Below, one piece after another: positions 43,280 through 53,470 of a DNA stretch of 64,000 nucleotides. Made by a program: the position numbers and the translations under genes. Source of the stretch: Symsagittifera roscoffensis (Eukaryota; Xenacoelomorpha; Acoela; Convolutidae); contig NC_087065.1 in assembly GCF_963678635.1 (NCBI RefSeq), forward strand, positions 46,566,381-46,630,380. Direction: 5' to 3'. Numbering within the stretch: position 1 is the stretch's first letter; the number at the start of each line of letters is the position of its first letter. Under the pieces are notes generated by a model. It had not been told where the DNA came from. It worked only from the letters and a program-made list of their open reading frames with translations, and searched no databases.

Positions 43280-46200
43280 TTGATGCATTTGGACACATAT
43301 GCAGATTATCTGAGGCAGGTGGAGCCACGCACCGAGTCGAGAACTGTGCGAGCACTACTAACGACGGGTGGCCCTCGCATGAAAAAACTTCATGGACGCT
43401 ACCTAGAGGTCTATGGGCCGTATCAAGTAATGCTGAACGTGGATGGAATCAGTATCTACACCAGGACTTATCTAACAACAGATGATGACCAAATGGGGCA
43501 GATCTATTTGGGAGAAGAGGAACTCAAGGTCCGCAGGATAGGCCATGACGCCATGATGGAACAAGACGCAGTACAAATTGGGTATGAAGCAGATGTGACC
43601 GCACATCTGCTCGACACCAACGGAACAAAACTCGGAGTCACAGGGCTTCTGAACACAGGAGCGGTAGTGAGTGTGATGCCGATAAAAACTTGGGAAAGAA
43701 TGGGCTTCACGCGGGAAGATCTAATTCCAACGAATCTCCGACTGGCCGCCGCCAATCGAGGAGCTATCTACGTGGCCGGAAGAACACCAATAACGGTCCT
43801 CCACATGGGAGGACGGGATCTTTGGATGAGCTTCCTGGTGGTAGAGAATCTGGACGACGCCGACCAATTCATCTTGGGCAGAGATTTTGTCAGGAATTTT
43901 GACGTGATGATTGACTTGAACAACTGTCTGATACGGATTAGAAACCCGGACCGAAAGTATGTTAAGAGACCAATAAATAGGATAATAACAGACGAAAACA
44001 AGGTACCAATTTTCTTGGATAGAAAAGGAAAATTACAACCAGGACAAGCTGTAGTAGCAATTTTTAGAATGAGAAATTTGAATTCGTTAAGTGATAGTAA
44101 ACAGGTTTGCTTAGTACCGAATCCAAATAGTCAGAGTTCGGTGATTTTAGGCCGGAGCTTCTCGGTAACGCGAATCGGACTGTGTGTCAGTGTGTTGTTG
44201 AACACACTGGACACCACGGTTTCAATCCATTGTGGAAAGAAGCTTGGCTACGCTTTGCCGATGAGGACCGAATATGAGGAGACACAAAACTTGAAGAAAT
44301 ATAGTGTGAAAGACTGTCCTTATCACGCCAATAAAGATAAAATTTTAAAGAGGATTAATGAATTAAAATCTATTCATAAATTGTTTTCAATGAAATCCGA
44401 AACGGACGACGACTTATCAAGCTGCTCGAATTTTCCGGAACGCCCCTCGTCATATGAACTAGAATCTGACAAACCGGTTTTGCCAGAGATAGAACATTTA
44501 AAAGGGAAAATAGGTGAGAGAGATTTCGAAAAATTGCGGGACCTCCTAAATCGGAACGCAGATGTATTTTCAAAACATAAGGCGGATATCGGTTGCTGTA
44601 ATTTCGTCGAACACGAAATCGAACTAGAAGAGGGCGCCGTTCCCCATAGGGAAGGCGCAAGACGAATGACGCCACACAAATCGGAAGCGTGCCGAGCGGA
44701 AATAGAAATGTTGCTTGAATACGACATGATAGAACCCTCGAAATCGCCATGGGCTTGCGGGGTAGTAATGGCGAAAAAGAAAGGGGGGCAGCTTAGATTT
44801 TGTTGCGACTTTCGTTACTTGAACGCGGTAACGATAAAAGATGCGTACCCGATACCGCGAATAGACGAGAGCCTATCTAAACTTGGTGATGCCAAGTTCT
44901 TCACCACATTGGACTTAGGTTCTGCCTTCTGGCAGGTCCCTCTGCGGAAGAAGGACAGAGAGAAAACCGGATTCGCGTGCGAATTGGGATTGTACCAGTG
45001 GAAGAGGATGCCCTTCGGCTTGTGCAATGCAACGGCCACTTTTCAAAGACTGATGGCTCAGGCTTTGACGAGAGTGACCAAGAAGTACGGGAATCTCGTG
45101 ATGTGTTACGTGGATGACGTAGTCATAGCGACACCGACCCTGGAAGACCACATTGATAGGCTCGATGAGGTCTTTGGATGCATGAAAAGAGCAGGATTAA
45201 AGTGCAAACCATCGAAATGTGAAATCCTTAGGGACTCGATTAAGTACCTAGGAAGAATGGTGGATAGGCATGGTGTGAGGCCGGACCCGGAAGCAGTAGA
45301 AGCAGTGTTGACATGGAAAGCCCCCAGAACGGACACACAGCTCCTGAGCTTCCTAGGGTTTGCCAAGTACTACCGAGAATTCATAAAAGGATATGCGGAC
45401 AAGGTGTACCCGATGCAGAAGCTGATGCGCAACAAAGGAAAAAAGTTCGAATGGAACGATGAGGCACAGGTTGCTTTCGAGAACATTAAGTGGGAACTGT
45501 GCGAAGCGCCAGTGCTGGGCATGCCTACAGAAAAGGGCATGTATGTTCTCGACACAGACGCATCGGTGGTGGCCATCTCAGGAATCTTGCATCAAGAGCA
45601 AGAATGGAACGGAAGAACAGTTCTCCGTCCCATTGCATACGGCAGCAAAGTCTTGAGTGACACAGAGATGAAATATGGCGCACCAAAAGCAGAAATGTTT
45701 GCAGTAGTCACCTTCGTGGAAAAGTACCGTGCATACTTGGGGAGCGCTCCCTTCAAGTTACGCGTGGACAACAGAGCGTTATCCTGGTTAAAGACCTACT
45801 CGATGGATCAGAGTTATATTGGTAGATGGATAGTAAGATTGGATGGCTACCATATGATAATCGAACATAGGATGCGTGATAAACACCAGAATGCTGACAG
45901 CCTCAGCAAGAAAACTGAGTTCTATGAAAGATTGGAGCAGAAGCAGGCCAATCAGGCGGAAATAAAGGAGGGATTCTGGTTTCTGGACAAAGAAACTTAT
46001 GAAGCGCTTCCCTTAACGAGATGGTTGGATAAGTCTGGACATCCAATTCCAGGGCACCCTGAGTTACCTGTAGAGGAAGCAGCCGAGATAAAGATCCTAT
46101 CCAAGGAGGACCCGGTCCCCTTGGATCTGTTGCTGCGCTCGAACCTGGTCCAGCAAGAACTCTCTCGCATGAACATAAACAGCATCTCATTATTGGATAA

Positions 46201-48979
46201 AACGGTGCAAGTCACACCGCAAGTGATGCGGATGCTGGGTGGATTGTTAGAAAGAGAAGTGACCAGAGATGACCCCGAGTGGACAGCAGCAGTGGCATCG
46301 CTAACAGTCAGGGAGAAGGTGAAGATCATGCCGTCCAGACGACAACACGAAGAGAACCAGAGGGATTGTAGGACAATAGTTCAGCAACTAGTATCCGCAA
46401 TACCCCAAGAGATTTTAACCAGTACTTCTTACGGACAGAAAGAACAGGGGAGCAGCAAGCGTAAGAAAACCGTCACCTTTGTAGACCGGGATAAAGAGGG
46501 TGAAGAGGTAGAACAAAATCTGCTGCAAGACTATTTGTCCGGGGAGAAGGATGATGAGAAGAACCAGCGATCACAAGATCACCACCCGGGACGAGAAAAT
46601 TTGTCCGGGGAGTCTGAGATAAACGAGAAAATTCCTGATGAGAAACGGGACCTAGAGAACAAGGTTTTGTCCGGGGAGTTCAGATGGATGCGAAGGAAGC
46701 ACAGACATAATCTGGAGGAGCGTGAAGTCTCCATCACAACCACTTCGACGGCGGATAATTCAGGAAGCTCAGGAATGGACACCTATTCAGACAGGAATTC
46801 GAGCTCGGGATCGGAACTGTCAGAACTAGCGATACACACGCTACTAGTGGAAACTCGGGCAAGGAACCTGGACAGAGAGGTGTACCAGGATCCTGACAGC
46901 GATCGCTACCTAATACCAAGCGAAAGAGTCTTTGATAACGCAGCGGATGACTTAGAAACGATAGCGGTATCGAAACGTTCGATAAGCCTGTTGCCGCAGA
47001 AAGGGGTAGTCAGGACTGATCTTCAGCCGTTTGAACAAGAAACACAACCGTTGGCGAAGAGTTGGTGCGTTAAGATGGAAGAAGACACACATCAGCCCAA
47101 CGAGCTGAATAGTCAGATGAGGGTCATGAAGACATACTTGAAGGCGAGATACAGACTCTCGGACCTTCTAAGAGCGCAGAGAAATGATCGCATGACAAGC
47201 AACCTGAAAAGGTGGATCGACAATGGCTCTCCGGATAAAGGGGACCTCGAGGAGGATAGTTATCGCATCCTGAGACAATACTTCATGCAGAAGGAAGGGA
47301 GGTTATATTTGAACAAGGACGGGATCGTGGCTTGCAAAAGAAGAGAGGAAGATAAAGTCCTATACAAGTATAACGCGATAGTGTTACCCCAACTCTATCA
47401 GACAGAACTATTATTCAGGTCACATGATCAAATGAGCCATCAGGGGATCGACAAAGTATATCAGAGGATCCTGAAGCGCTTTGAGTGGCCTGGGATGAAA
47501 AAGGCATGCGAGAAATGGGTAACAGCATGTCTGTCATGCCAACAGGTCAAGGATCCAAGGAAGTTGCGATTTCCTTTACAATCGATCGAGTCGTTTGAAT
47601 TCAACGAGGTGGTGCAAATAAATCACCAAAAGATATGCATGACAGACAGTGGTTATAATCAGGTGCTGGTCATGATAGATCATTTCACGAAGTATGCAGA
47701 GGCCGTGCCCTGCATAACTGCCTCGGCGGAAGAGACATGCGACCACCTGATCAATACGTGGATAGCAAGACATGGTTGTCCGATGACGTTTCAATCGGAT
47801 AATGGAACAGCTTTGGTAGGAGAGCTTACGAAAGAGCTTATGAGACGCTCACAGGTCGCTCAGGCTCACTCCACGACATACCACCCTCAGACGAATGGCT
47901 TAGTGGAAAGACAGAACAGGACGTTAGTGTCGATGCTGAGAGTATATTGTTCCAGGTACATGACCGATTGGGACAGATACCTTCCACAGGTGATGGGAGC
48001 ATATTACAGCACGCAACACTCCACCAATGGAGTCAGTCCACACATGATGCTAACTGGACACGAAAAGTCTTTACCCTTAACCTTCTTCTACCCAGAATAT
48101 GAGGGAAAGAAAACGTCCCCACAGGTCTACGTGAGGGATGTGATCAGACGCCAACAGGAGCTGAACGATTTGTGTAGACGAAACACTCAGCAGGCACAGG
48201 CAAGGCAGAGGAAAAAATTCGACAAGAAAGCAGCTGGTGCAAAGGCTTACTCGGTGGGAGACTACGTATGGGTATTCCAGAACGTTTTACCACCGAAAGG
48301 GACAAAAAAGCTCCTAAAAAAGTGGAGGGGACCCTTCATGATTATAGAGGTGCATCAGGAGGGACGCTTTTATAGACTGAGTACTGGCCGAGCCGCCCAC
48401 TACGAGAATATAAAGCCACACAATCCATCGACAGAAGACTGGTGTATACCTGCAGACATGGAAGAAGGGGATTATCTAAGGATGGATCCTGCTTGTGAGG
48501 TCAATGAAAAAGGCACCAGGGAGAAGAACGATGGAAACGAAGTCGTAGAGGAAGGTACGGATACACCGCTGGACCTGGATCCAAACGAACAGATCGAAGC
48601 GGACGATGAAACCTTACCCTACCTAGAGGAAGATTGGCAGGATCCCGAACAGATAGAGGTTCCCAAGAACTTGGAACCGGATCTTCCGTTCACCATACAG
48701 ACTCGTCAGAAGGACGGGATGAGACCAAGAAAGAAATACAATCCTTACGGTGACGACTTTGTAGTGGATAGGATAGTTCTAAAGAAGATAGTGGAGGAAG
48801 TAGTGGGTCTAGAGGAAATAGCTGTGTCAAAAGACATTGACATAGTCGATGACCACGACGATGAGTGGGTTGACGACTGGTCAAAAATCGAGGTAGAATT
48901 CGACGACGAGCAACGGCAGTCATATGAACAAGACTTGATGAACCTGCGTGTCTTAGAGTGGCTGAATGAAAAGACGTAG
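43280..48979 (+). CDS. pol: pol polyprotein: PR, RT, RNase H, integrase, copy 2
   Basis: 1,899 residues open. The protease motif reads LLNTGAVVS: the catalytic Asp codon is AAC at 43652, against GAC in copy 1. RT is complete, with CCDFRYLNAVTIKDAYPIP (about 44800), FGLCNATATFQRLM and CYVDDVV (about 45104). RNase H has TDAS (about 45554), and the region ends near 45940. The three 66-bp LSGE repeats start at 46537, 46603 and 46669. Integrase has HHCC (about 47425-47545), then QINHQK, with the first catalytic Asp codon replaced by AAT (47621-47623; GAT in copy 1), then SDNGT and NGLVE intact. A GPF domain is near 48320. The frame ends at 48979 because 37 bp present in copy 1 are missing. It is the only copy here with a full RT. 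Confidence 0.93.
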   Translation: MMHLDTYADYLRQVEPRTESRTVRALLTTGGPRMKKLHGRYLEVYGPYQVMLNVDGISIYTRTYLTTDDDQMGQIYLGEEELKVRRIGHDAMMEQDAVQIGYEADVTAHLLDTNGTKLGVTGLLNTGAVVSVMPIKTWERMGFTREDLIPTNLRLAAANRGAIYVAGRTPITVLHMGGRDLWMSFLVVENLDDADQFILGRDFVRNFDVMIDLNNCLIRIRNPDRKYVKRPINRIITDENKVPIFLDRKGKLQPGQAVVAIFRMRNLNSLSDSKQVCLVPNPNSQSSVILGRSFSVTRIGLCVSVLLNTLDTTVSIHCGKKLGYALPMRTEYEETQNLKKYSVKDCPYHANKDKILKRINELKSIHKLFSMKSETDDDLSSCSNFPERPSSYELESDKPVLPEIEHLKGKIGERDFEKLRDLLNRNADVFSKHKADIGCCNFVEHEIELEEGAVPHREGARRMTPHKSEACRAEIEMLLEYDMIEPSKSPWACGVVMAKKKGGQLRFCCDFRYLNAVTIKDAYPIPRIDESLSKLGDAKFFTTLDLGSAFWQVPLRKKDREKTGFACELGLYQWKRMPFGLCNATATFQRLMAQALTRVTKKYGNLVMCYVDDVVIATPTLEDHIDRLDEVFGCMKRAGLKCKPSKCEILRDSIKYLGRMVDRHGVRPDPEAVEAVLTWKAPRTDTQLLSFLGFAKYYREFIKGYADKVYPMQKLMRNKGKKFEWNDEAQVAFENIKWELCEAPVLGMPTEKGMYVLDTDASVVAISGILHQEQEWNGRTVLRPIAYGSKVLSDTEMKYGAPKAEMFAVVTFVEKYRAYLGSAPFKLRVDNRALSWLKTYSMDQSYIGRWIVRLDGYHMIIEHRMRDKHQNADSLSKKTEFYERLEQKQANQAEIKEGFWFLDKETYEALPLTRWLDKSGHPIPGHPELPVEEAAEIKILSKEDPVPLDLLLRSNLVQQELSRMNINSISLLDKTVQVTPQVMRMLGGLLEREVTRDDPEWTAAVASLTVREKVKIMPSRRQHEENQRDCRTIVQQLVSAIPQEILTSTSYGQKEQGSSKRKKTVTFVDRDKEGEEVEQNLLQDYLSGEKDDEKNQRSQDHHPGRENLSGESEINEKIPDEKRDLENKVLSGEFRWMRRKHRHNLEEREVSITTTSTADNSGSSGMDTYSDRNSSSGSELSELAIHTLLVETRARNLDREVYQDPDSDRYLIPSERVFDNAADDLETIAVSKRSISLLPQKGVVRTDLQPFEQETQPLAKSWCVKMEEDTHQPNELNSQMRVMKTYLKARYRLSDLLRAQRNDRMTSNLKRWIDNGSPDKGDLEEDSYRILRQYFMQKEGRLYLNKDGIVACKRREEDKVLYKYNAIVLPQLYQTELLFRSHDQMSHQGIDKVYQRILKRFEWPGMKKACEKWVTACLSCQQVKDPRKLRFPLQSIESFEFNEVVQINHQKICMTDSGYNQVLVMIDHFTKYAEAVPCITASAEETCDHLINTWIARHGCPMTFQSDNGTALVGELTKELMRRSQVAQAHSTTYHPQTNGLVERQNRTLVSMLRVYCSRYMTDWDRYLPQVMGAYYSTQHSTNGVSPHMMLTGHEKSLPLTFFYPEYEGKKTSPQVYVRDVIRRQQELNDLCRRNTQQAQARQRKKFDKKAAGAKAYSVGDYVWVFQNVLPPKGTKKLLKKWRGPFMIIEVHQEGRFYRLSTGRAAHYENIKPHNPSTEDWCIPADMEEGDYLRMDPACEVNEKGTREKNDGNEVVEEGTDTPLDLDPNEQIEADDETLPYLEEDWQDPEQIEVPKNLEPDLPFTIQTRQKDGMRPRKKYNPYGDDFVVDRIVLKKIVEEVVGLEEIAVSKDIDIVDDHDDEWVDDWSKIEVEFDDEQRQSYEQDLMNLRVLEWLNEKT

Positions 48980-49739
48980 ATCGTGAAAGCATGAAATACA
49001 TCAAGACCGAACGAGATGATCCTTCCTGGGCTGCCCAGGAAGGACAACTACTCATCCCAGCTTCTAACCTCGACCTGATACCCGGTATGCGATCGACGGG
49101 GACGTCGATGGATATTTTTGTCCGGGGAGTGGGGGTAGGACTTACCCACACTGAAAACTTGATAATAAAAAAATTAAGATTAGCAAGAGAAACAGGAGAC
49201 TTAGAAGCAGAAACAGGCGAAGAGCCTAAGAAACCTGACATAGGCGGGTAGTTGAGTCATTTTTTAACTTACCAAATGAATATTCAAGTAACATAATACT
49301 AACAGACAGTGATTTCATACTCAAAAACAGAACATGTGCGATAGCAATCACCGCAGACATGAGTTTTAGGACAGCGTTAGCGGCAGATTTTAAGAGAGAA
49401 TACAAAAACGTGGAATTCCTTTGGAAGCAAAGACCAGGGATAGGGGGCGTGGCAGCCTTACCTCCGGCGACGTCGCAGATACCGGGAAAATACTTGTGCC
49501 TCTTGGTAACGAGGGCGACGGAGAAGCAGCACGTGGACCCAGAGAACCTAGTCTTGTCTTTGACGAGGCTGAGGGACTTCCTTGTCGAAATGGACGTGAA
49601 GGAGCTCTCGCTTCCAGTGTACGATCCAAACAGAGGAAGACTGCATCCTCGGGAATTGTACGCGCTTGTACACGTGATATTCTCTGATACGAACATACAA
49701 GTATATCTACATAAGAAATATTACTTAAGTATAGGCTGA
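48980..49739 (+). pseudogene. C-terminal pol extension, copy 2 (two frame breaks)
   Basis: Homologous to 30715-31489 of copy 1. It is read first in one frame (48991-49251), ending where one base is lost in GACATAGGCGGG, and then in another (49359-49739) to the same YYLSIG end and TGA. The function is unknown. Confidence 0.75.
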
Positions 49740-50142
49740 GTGATGTGCGAGAGAGTGTTAGGCCAAAGACTAAGTTGTATGTAATAGGTGATATGTGTGT
49801 TATGTTATGTTATGTTATGTTATGTGTTAGATTATTAAGATCATGGGTAAGTAGGAGTTAGTGACCATGAACAACTAAATGATGATCTTAGGTATAGATC
49901 CAAAGTTTGGACTGTCCAATCTTAGGTCGAATTCCAAAATTTTAGAAACCAATTGATTTTAATAAATTTTAGGATAAATATCTTTTTATCTGAACTGTTT
50001 TTAAGCAAATTTTAACGATATATGTTAAGGTGAAACAGACAAGTGTGATATTTGTGACTTCTTTTATAGATCCTGATTGATCATTTAATAACTCACTTCA
50101 GTCAAATATCGAATTGAATCAAATCAAACTTGAAAGAATAGA
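49740..50142 (+). other. spacer between pol and second region, copy 2, with splice-acceptor-like site
   Basis: Non-coding. It holds a TATGT pentamer run (about 49797-49825) that is longer than in copy 1 (about 31547-31566), and the acceptor-like CTTCTTTTATAG ending at 50069, 74 bp before ATG 50143. Confidence 0.5.
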
Positions 50143-50820
50143 ATGGACAACTTCAACTTGGATGAATTGATGGACCTGGCAGAGGCATATGTAGGACCGA
50201 TAATAGATGCGATCTATCGTCGGCTGATCGATCGAGACTTCGCTCTGGAGGACCCAGAGGTAGTCATGTTGCTGACCGCCCTGATCAACATCTTGGGGCA
50301 CGACAACCGTGGGGACCGCCCCACGGAAGTCCTGTTGATGGCAGCATATGGAGAAAGAGGAGTATTAGACCGCCCGAACATGAGAATGATGAGGTGGAGA
50401 AACGGGGCTCTCTCAGGGAGTGACTTGGCGAATGAGCCTGGATTGGGAAGTTCTAGGACTTACCAACCAGGTGAGATGCCAATGCCCTCCAAGCCCAAAC
50501 CTGGGCTGACGAGAATGCATCGGGAGATGAACAGCGAGGCGACCTCGTCTGGTTCACCACTGAGAGCAGCTGTGCCACCAAAAAGGGCGAAAGTAGGACA
50601 GGAAGTTCAGACGAACCAAACCATGCAAGTTCTGGATGAGATGAACGAAGAACTGAAAAGTACGAAGAAGGAGCTGGACGAGATGACCAGAAGCATGCTC
50701 CAGATGGAGGAAGATCGGGACATGTGGAGAAAGTTGTTTGAAGACTGCAACAAAAAGCAGGGTCAAGAGAACGAGCTTGATGGCAGTGTGGGAATTGATG
50801 AAGCCATCATGGTGTCCTAG
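50143..50820 (+). CDS. second-region ORF A N-terminal part, copy 2
   Basis: 225 residues, nearly identical to copy 1 ORF A up to the coiled coil. At 50770 the sequence jumps to a 168-bp patch (50770-50937) that belongs 6.7 kb downstream (57488-57655), so the frame closes at TAG 50818-50820. After the patch the true continuation of the coiled coil resumes at about 50947, in the ancestral frame. No family recognised. Confidence 0.7.
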   Translation: MDNFNLDELMDLAEAYVGPIIDAIYRRLIDRDFALEDPEVVMLLTALINILGHDNRGDRPTEVLLMAAYGERGVLDRPNMRMMRWRNGALSGSDLANEPGLGSSRTYQPGEMPMPSKPKPGLTRMHREMNSEATSSGSPLRAAVPPKRAKVGQEVQTNQTMQVLDEMNEELKSTKKELDEMTRSMLQMEEDRDMWRKLFEDCNKKQGQENELDGSVGIDEAIMVS

Positions 50821-50946
50821 TCCCAACGCTGACCCAATATTACGGGCGACACAAGACGTACAGAGGGAACTGAATGCAGACTGTAACCTGCGTGACCTCA
50901 ACATCATATATAATGGGATGATAACAGCCTCTAAGAGGGTCAAGAG

Positions 50947-51435
50947 GGTCAAGAGATTGAGCGCTTAAGGCAGGAATACAAAGAGCGATCGGAGCAGATG
51001 GCGTTGACAACAGCCGTGGAGAAAGTGATACCTGCAAGGGATATTCCTCGTGGGCAGTCCCCGATGGAGCTCTTGACGCCTCGAGAAATGAGTCAAACAA
51101 CGGAGACACGACCTCCAGTAGAGACAAATCGAGTAACGATCCCGGATCCTAGTGACACCTTGGGTGACCCCGTCGTAGAACAGACAGTTAGGAAACTGAC
51201 AGAGACAGCTGGACGACTGGTCGCTAACAAGAATGCGCCAGGTTCCGGGGTGACTGCACCCTATGGAACGATTGACGATACGGGCAGAGTACGACTCTCC
51301 CAGACCGTGATCAGACAAGGGATAAGTAACGTGACACCACCCATGGGGAGCTCGAGAATCCCAGAGAGGAAAGTACGAAAGATGCCAGCGAAGAAAGTGT
51401 CTCGCATAATAGACGTGCAGAAGAATAATCTTTGA
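50947..51435 (+). pseudogene. second-region ORF A C-terminal part, copy 2
   Basis: It continues the coiled coil (GQEIERLRQEYKERSEQ), followed by a Pro/Thr/Ser-rich, basic, probably disordered region to TGA 51433-51435. It is cut off from its start by the inserted patch. The next frame begins at ATG 51447, 11 bases after this stop. Confidence 0.65.
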
Positions 51436-51446
51436 AATATAATTTC

Positions 51447-53417
51447 ATGGGAGTTCCGGAGACAGATCCGAGGGCCTGCTTCAATCGAGCTACCTAGAGC
51501 CCAGCTGTGAACCTGCAGCAACCACCACTCGGGACATCTCACCTGATACTGGGAGACAGCTTGGTCAGAGTGCTGTCAAATTTGAGGACCTCGTGGGTCA
51601 CCACGGTGATGGCCTTTGGAGGAGCGACGATAGCCCAATTATATCGGATGGTGGAACTGATGAATCCAGGAAGGATTCCCAATGTGATGATCTTAGTTGG
51701 GACGAATGACATCTCCAGAGGTTCAGACGAGCAGGAAGCACTATGGGAGTCAATGATGGTGTGTTTGTTTACTACCCTCTGGCAGAAATTCAGTTGCGCG
51801 GTACTGACCGTTTGCACTGTGCCCATGAACGCGAGAAGCCTGACAGCCTCAGGAAGAAGGCACAACGAGGGAGTCGTAAGATGGAACAACATCTTGAGGA
51901 ACCTAGCAAGTCGAAATGCCGGAAGAATGATCCTCATGGACATCGAACATGAGTTGAGAGCCATGGATCAGGCCAGACTGACCACAGACGGCATCCACTT
52001 CGACAGTATTGAAGGACAAGCTTGGTTGAATCGAGTCTTCCAAGAGCGGCTGGACGAGCTGGAAGCAGAACTCTTTGACACAGGAGTGCTGAAGGAAGAA
52101 GGAACAGTGAGTGACGCGGTGATTACCACCTTTGTGCCTCCTTGCTTGGAAACACGCTTGGGTTCGGTCCCGGCCGTCACGAACTACAGGCAACAAAGCT
52201 CCAGCGAACCAGGTCGAAGAACAGACGTACAGGATCGATTGGGAGAAGCACCGATGAGGAGGACTATTCATCCTAGGAGAAGAATAGGACCTGTCAACCC
52301 AATCGAAGAGACAGCAGGCACATCTAGATCGGACACTAGATCGGAGACGACGAGTACCAGTCGAGAGGAGAGACCGAGCAGAGGCTCATTGATGTGGTCG
52401 AGACCCATACCGTCTCCCTGGCACATATACAAAGACGAACTGATGAAGCTGGATCTCCAGAGAGTAAGCTTCATCGAAGATGCAAGGAGGATGCTGAATG
52501 GAGCGATGCTATCCGTCAGCAGATTGTACTCGATAACCGGCGTAGACTGGTTGATAGCCGCTAGCATAAATTTCAGCTCCACGACGGCCTTGAGATTTGC
52601 TGACTTAGAGGGACTGCCCTCTAACAACACGATGGGACCAGTGAATGCGAGACCGTTGCAAGATGTGAGGTTGAACCATGATGAGGGGAATCGTGAAGAG
52701 AGACCAGGAAGATTCCTGACGACGAGAGCGCCGATTGGACAACACGTGAAGATATTCAGGCAGCTGACGACACCACCTGGTCATGTGAAGGAAATAGTGT
52801 ACCCAAAACTAGTGAACCAAGATGGTGATGCCCAGAGATATGGCGGATTGACAGCGATAAAGAAAGATGAAACCATCTTCGTCGCCTATGACAAAGCAGA
52901 GATGAGGAAGGCCAAGATTATGGTAGTAGCGAATTCAGAGTTCGTGTACACTTCCAAGTCTTTGTTTTGGCCGGACGTCATAATGTTGGCAGCGGTCGAC
53001 CTGGACCTACTGCAACCAGTATCTTTGTTTATAGGGGTACAAAGGCAGATGGACATGAATCCAATTACGATTGTGTTTGCTGGCATCAGTGACCATCTAC
53101 ACAGTAGAGGTTTTCTGAGCAGACTCAGAGATCCTACAACAGCAGAGAAGGCTGTATGGCCAGCGATAAAAGACATCCTTGAGTCGATGGGTGAAGTGGG
53201 GGATGCGACGAAGGAGGGGTCATTCAATAAAGTGGCATTGAGAGTAGTATTCGCGTTGTCTCCGGGATATGCACATCTCCCGGATGGACTGAAATTCGTG
53301 TATGCAATTGTGGCCTTACTCTCGGAAGGAAAATATGATGTGATCATATCAGCTCCGAATCGCCTGATAGAAATGGAGAATCTGAGGCCACTTAAGTCTG
53401 AACTGCCTGCAGTATAG
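51447..53417 (+). CDS. SGNH (GDSL) hydrolase plus unknown C-terminal domain, copy 2
   Basis: The frame opens at ATG 51447, has TAG at 51495-51497 (probably mutated CAG) and is then open to TAG 53415-53417. Counting from 51507, the SGNH blocks are all present: LILGDSL (Ser18, block I), FGGAT (Gly39, block II), VGTND (Asn67, block III) and DGIHFD (Asp161 and His164, block V). The spacing suits a compact ~180-residue SGNH fold. By family knowledge such enzymes are serine esterases, lipases or acyl/acetyl hydrolases; the substrate is unknown. A linker of about 80 residues follows, then about 300 residues with no recognised motif. No signal peptide is visible. Esterase domains are known in CR1-type LINE ORF1 proteins and in giant Penelope-type Terminons, but I do not know of one placed after pol in a Ty3-like element. 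Confidence 0.8.
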
Positions 53418-53470
53418 TCAGATATCTCAAACGCGATGAGAGGATTCAAGGACCACGCGCTACACATGGC

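Noticed and set aside
49797-49825. TATGT pentamer run as a regulatory element
   Set aside because: A simple microsatellite differing in length between the copies; no other evidence.
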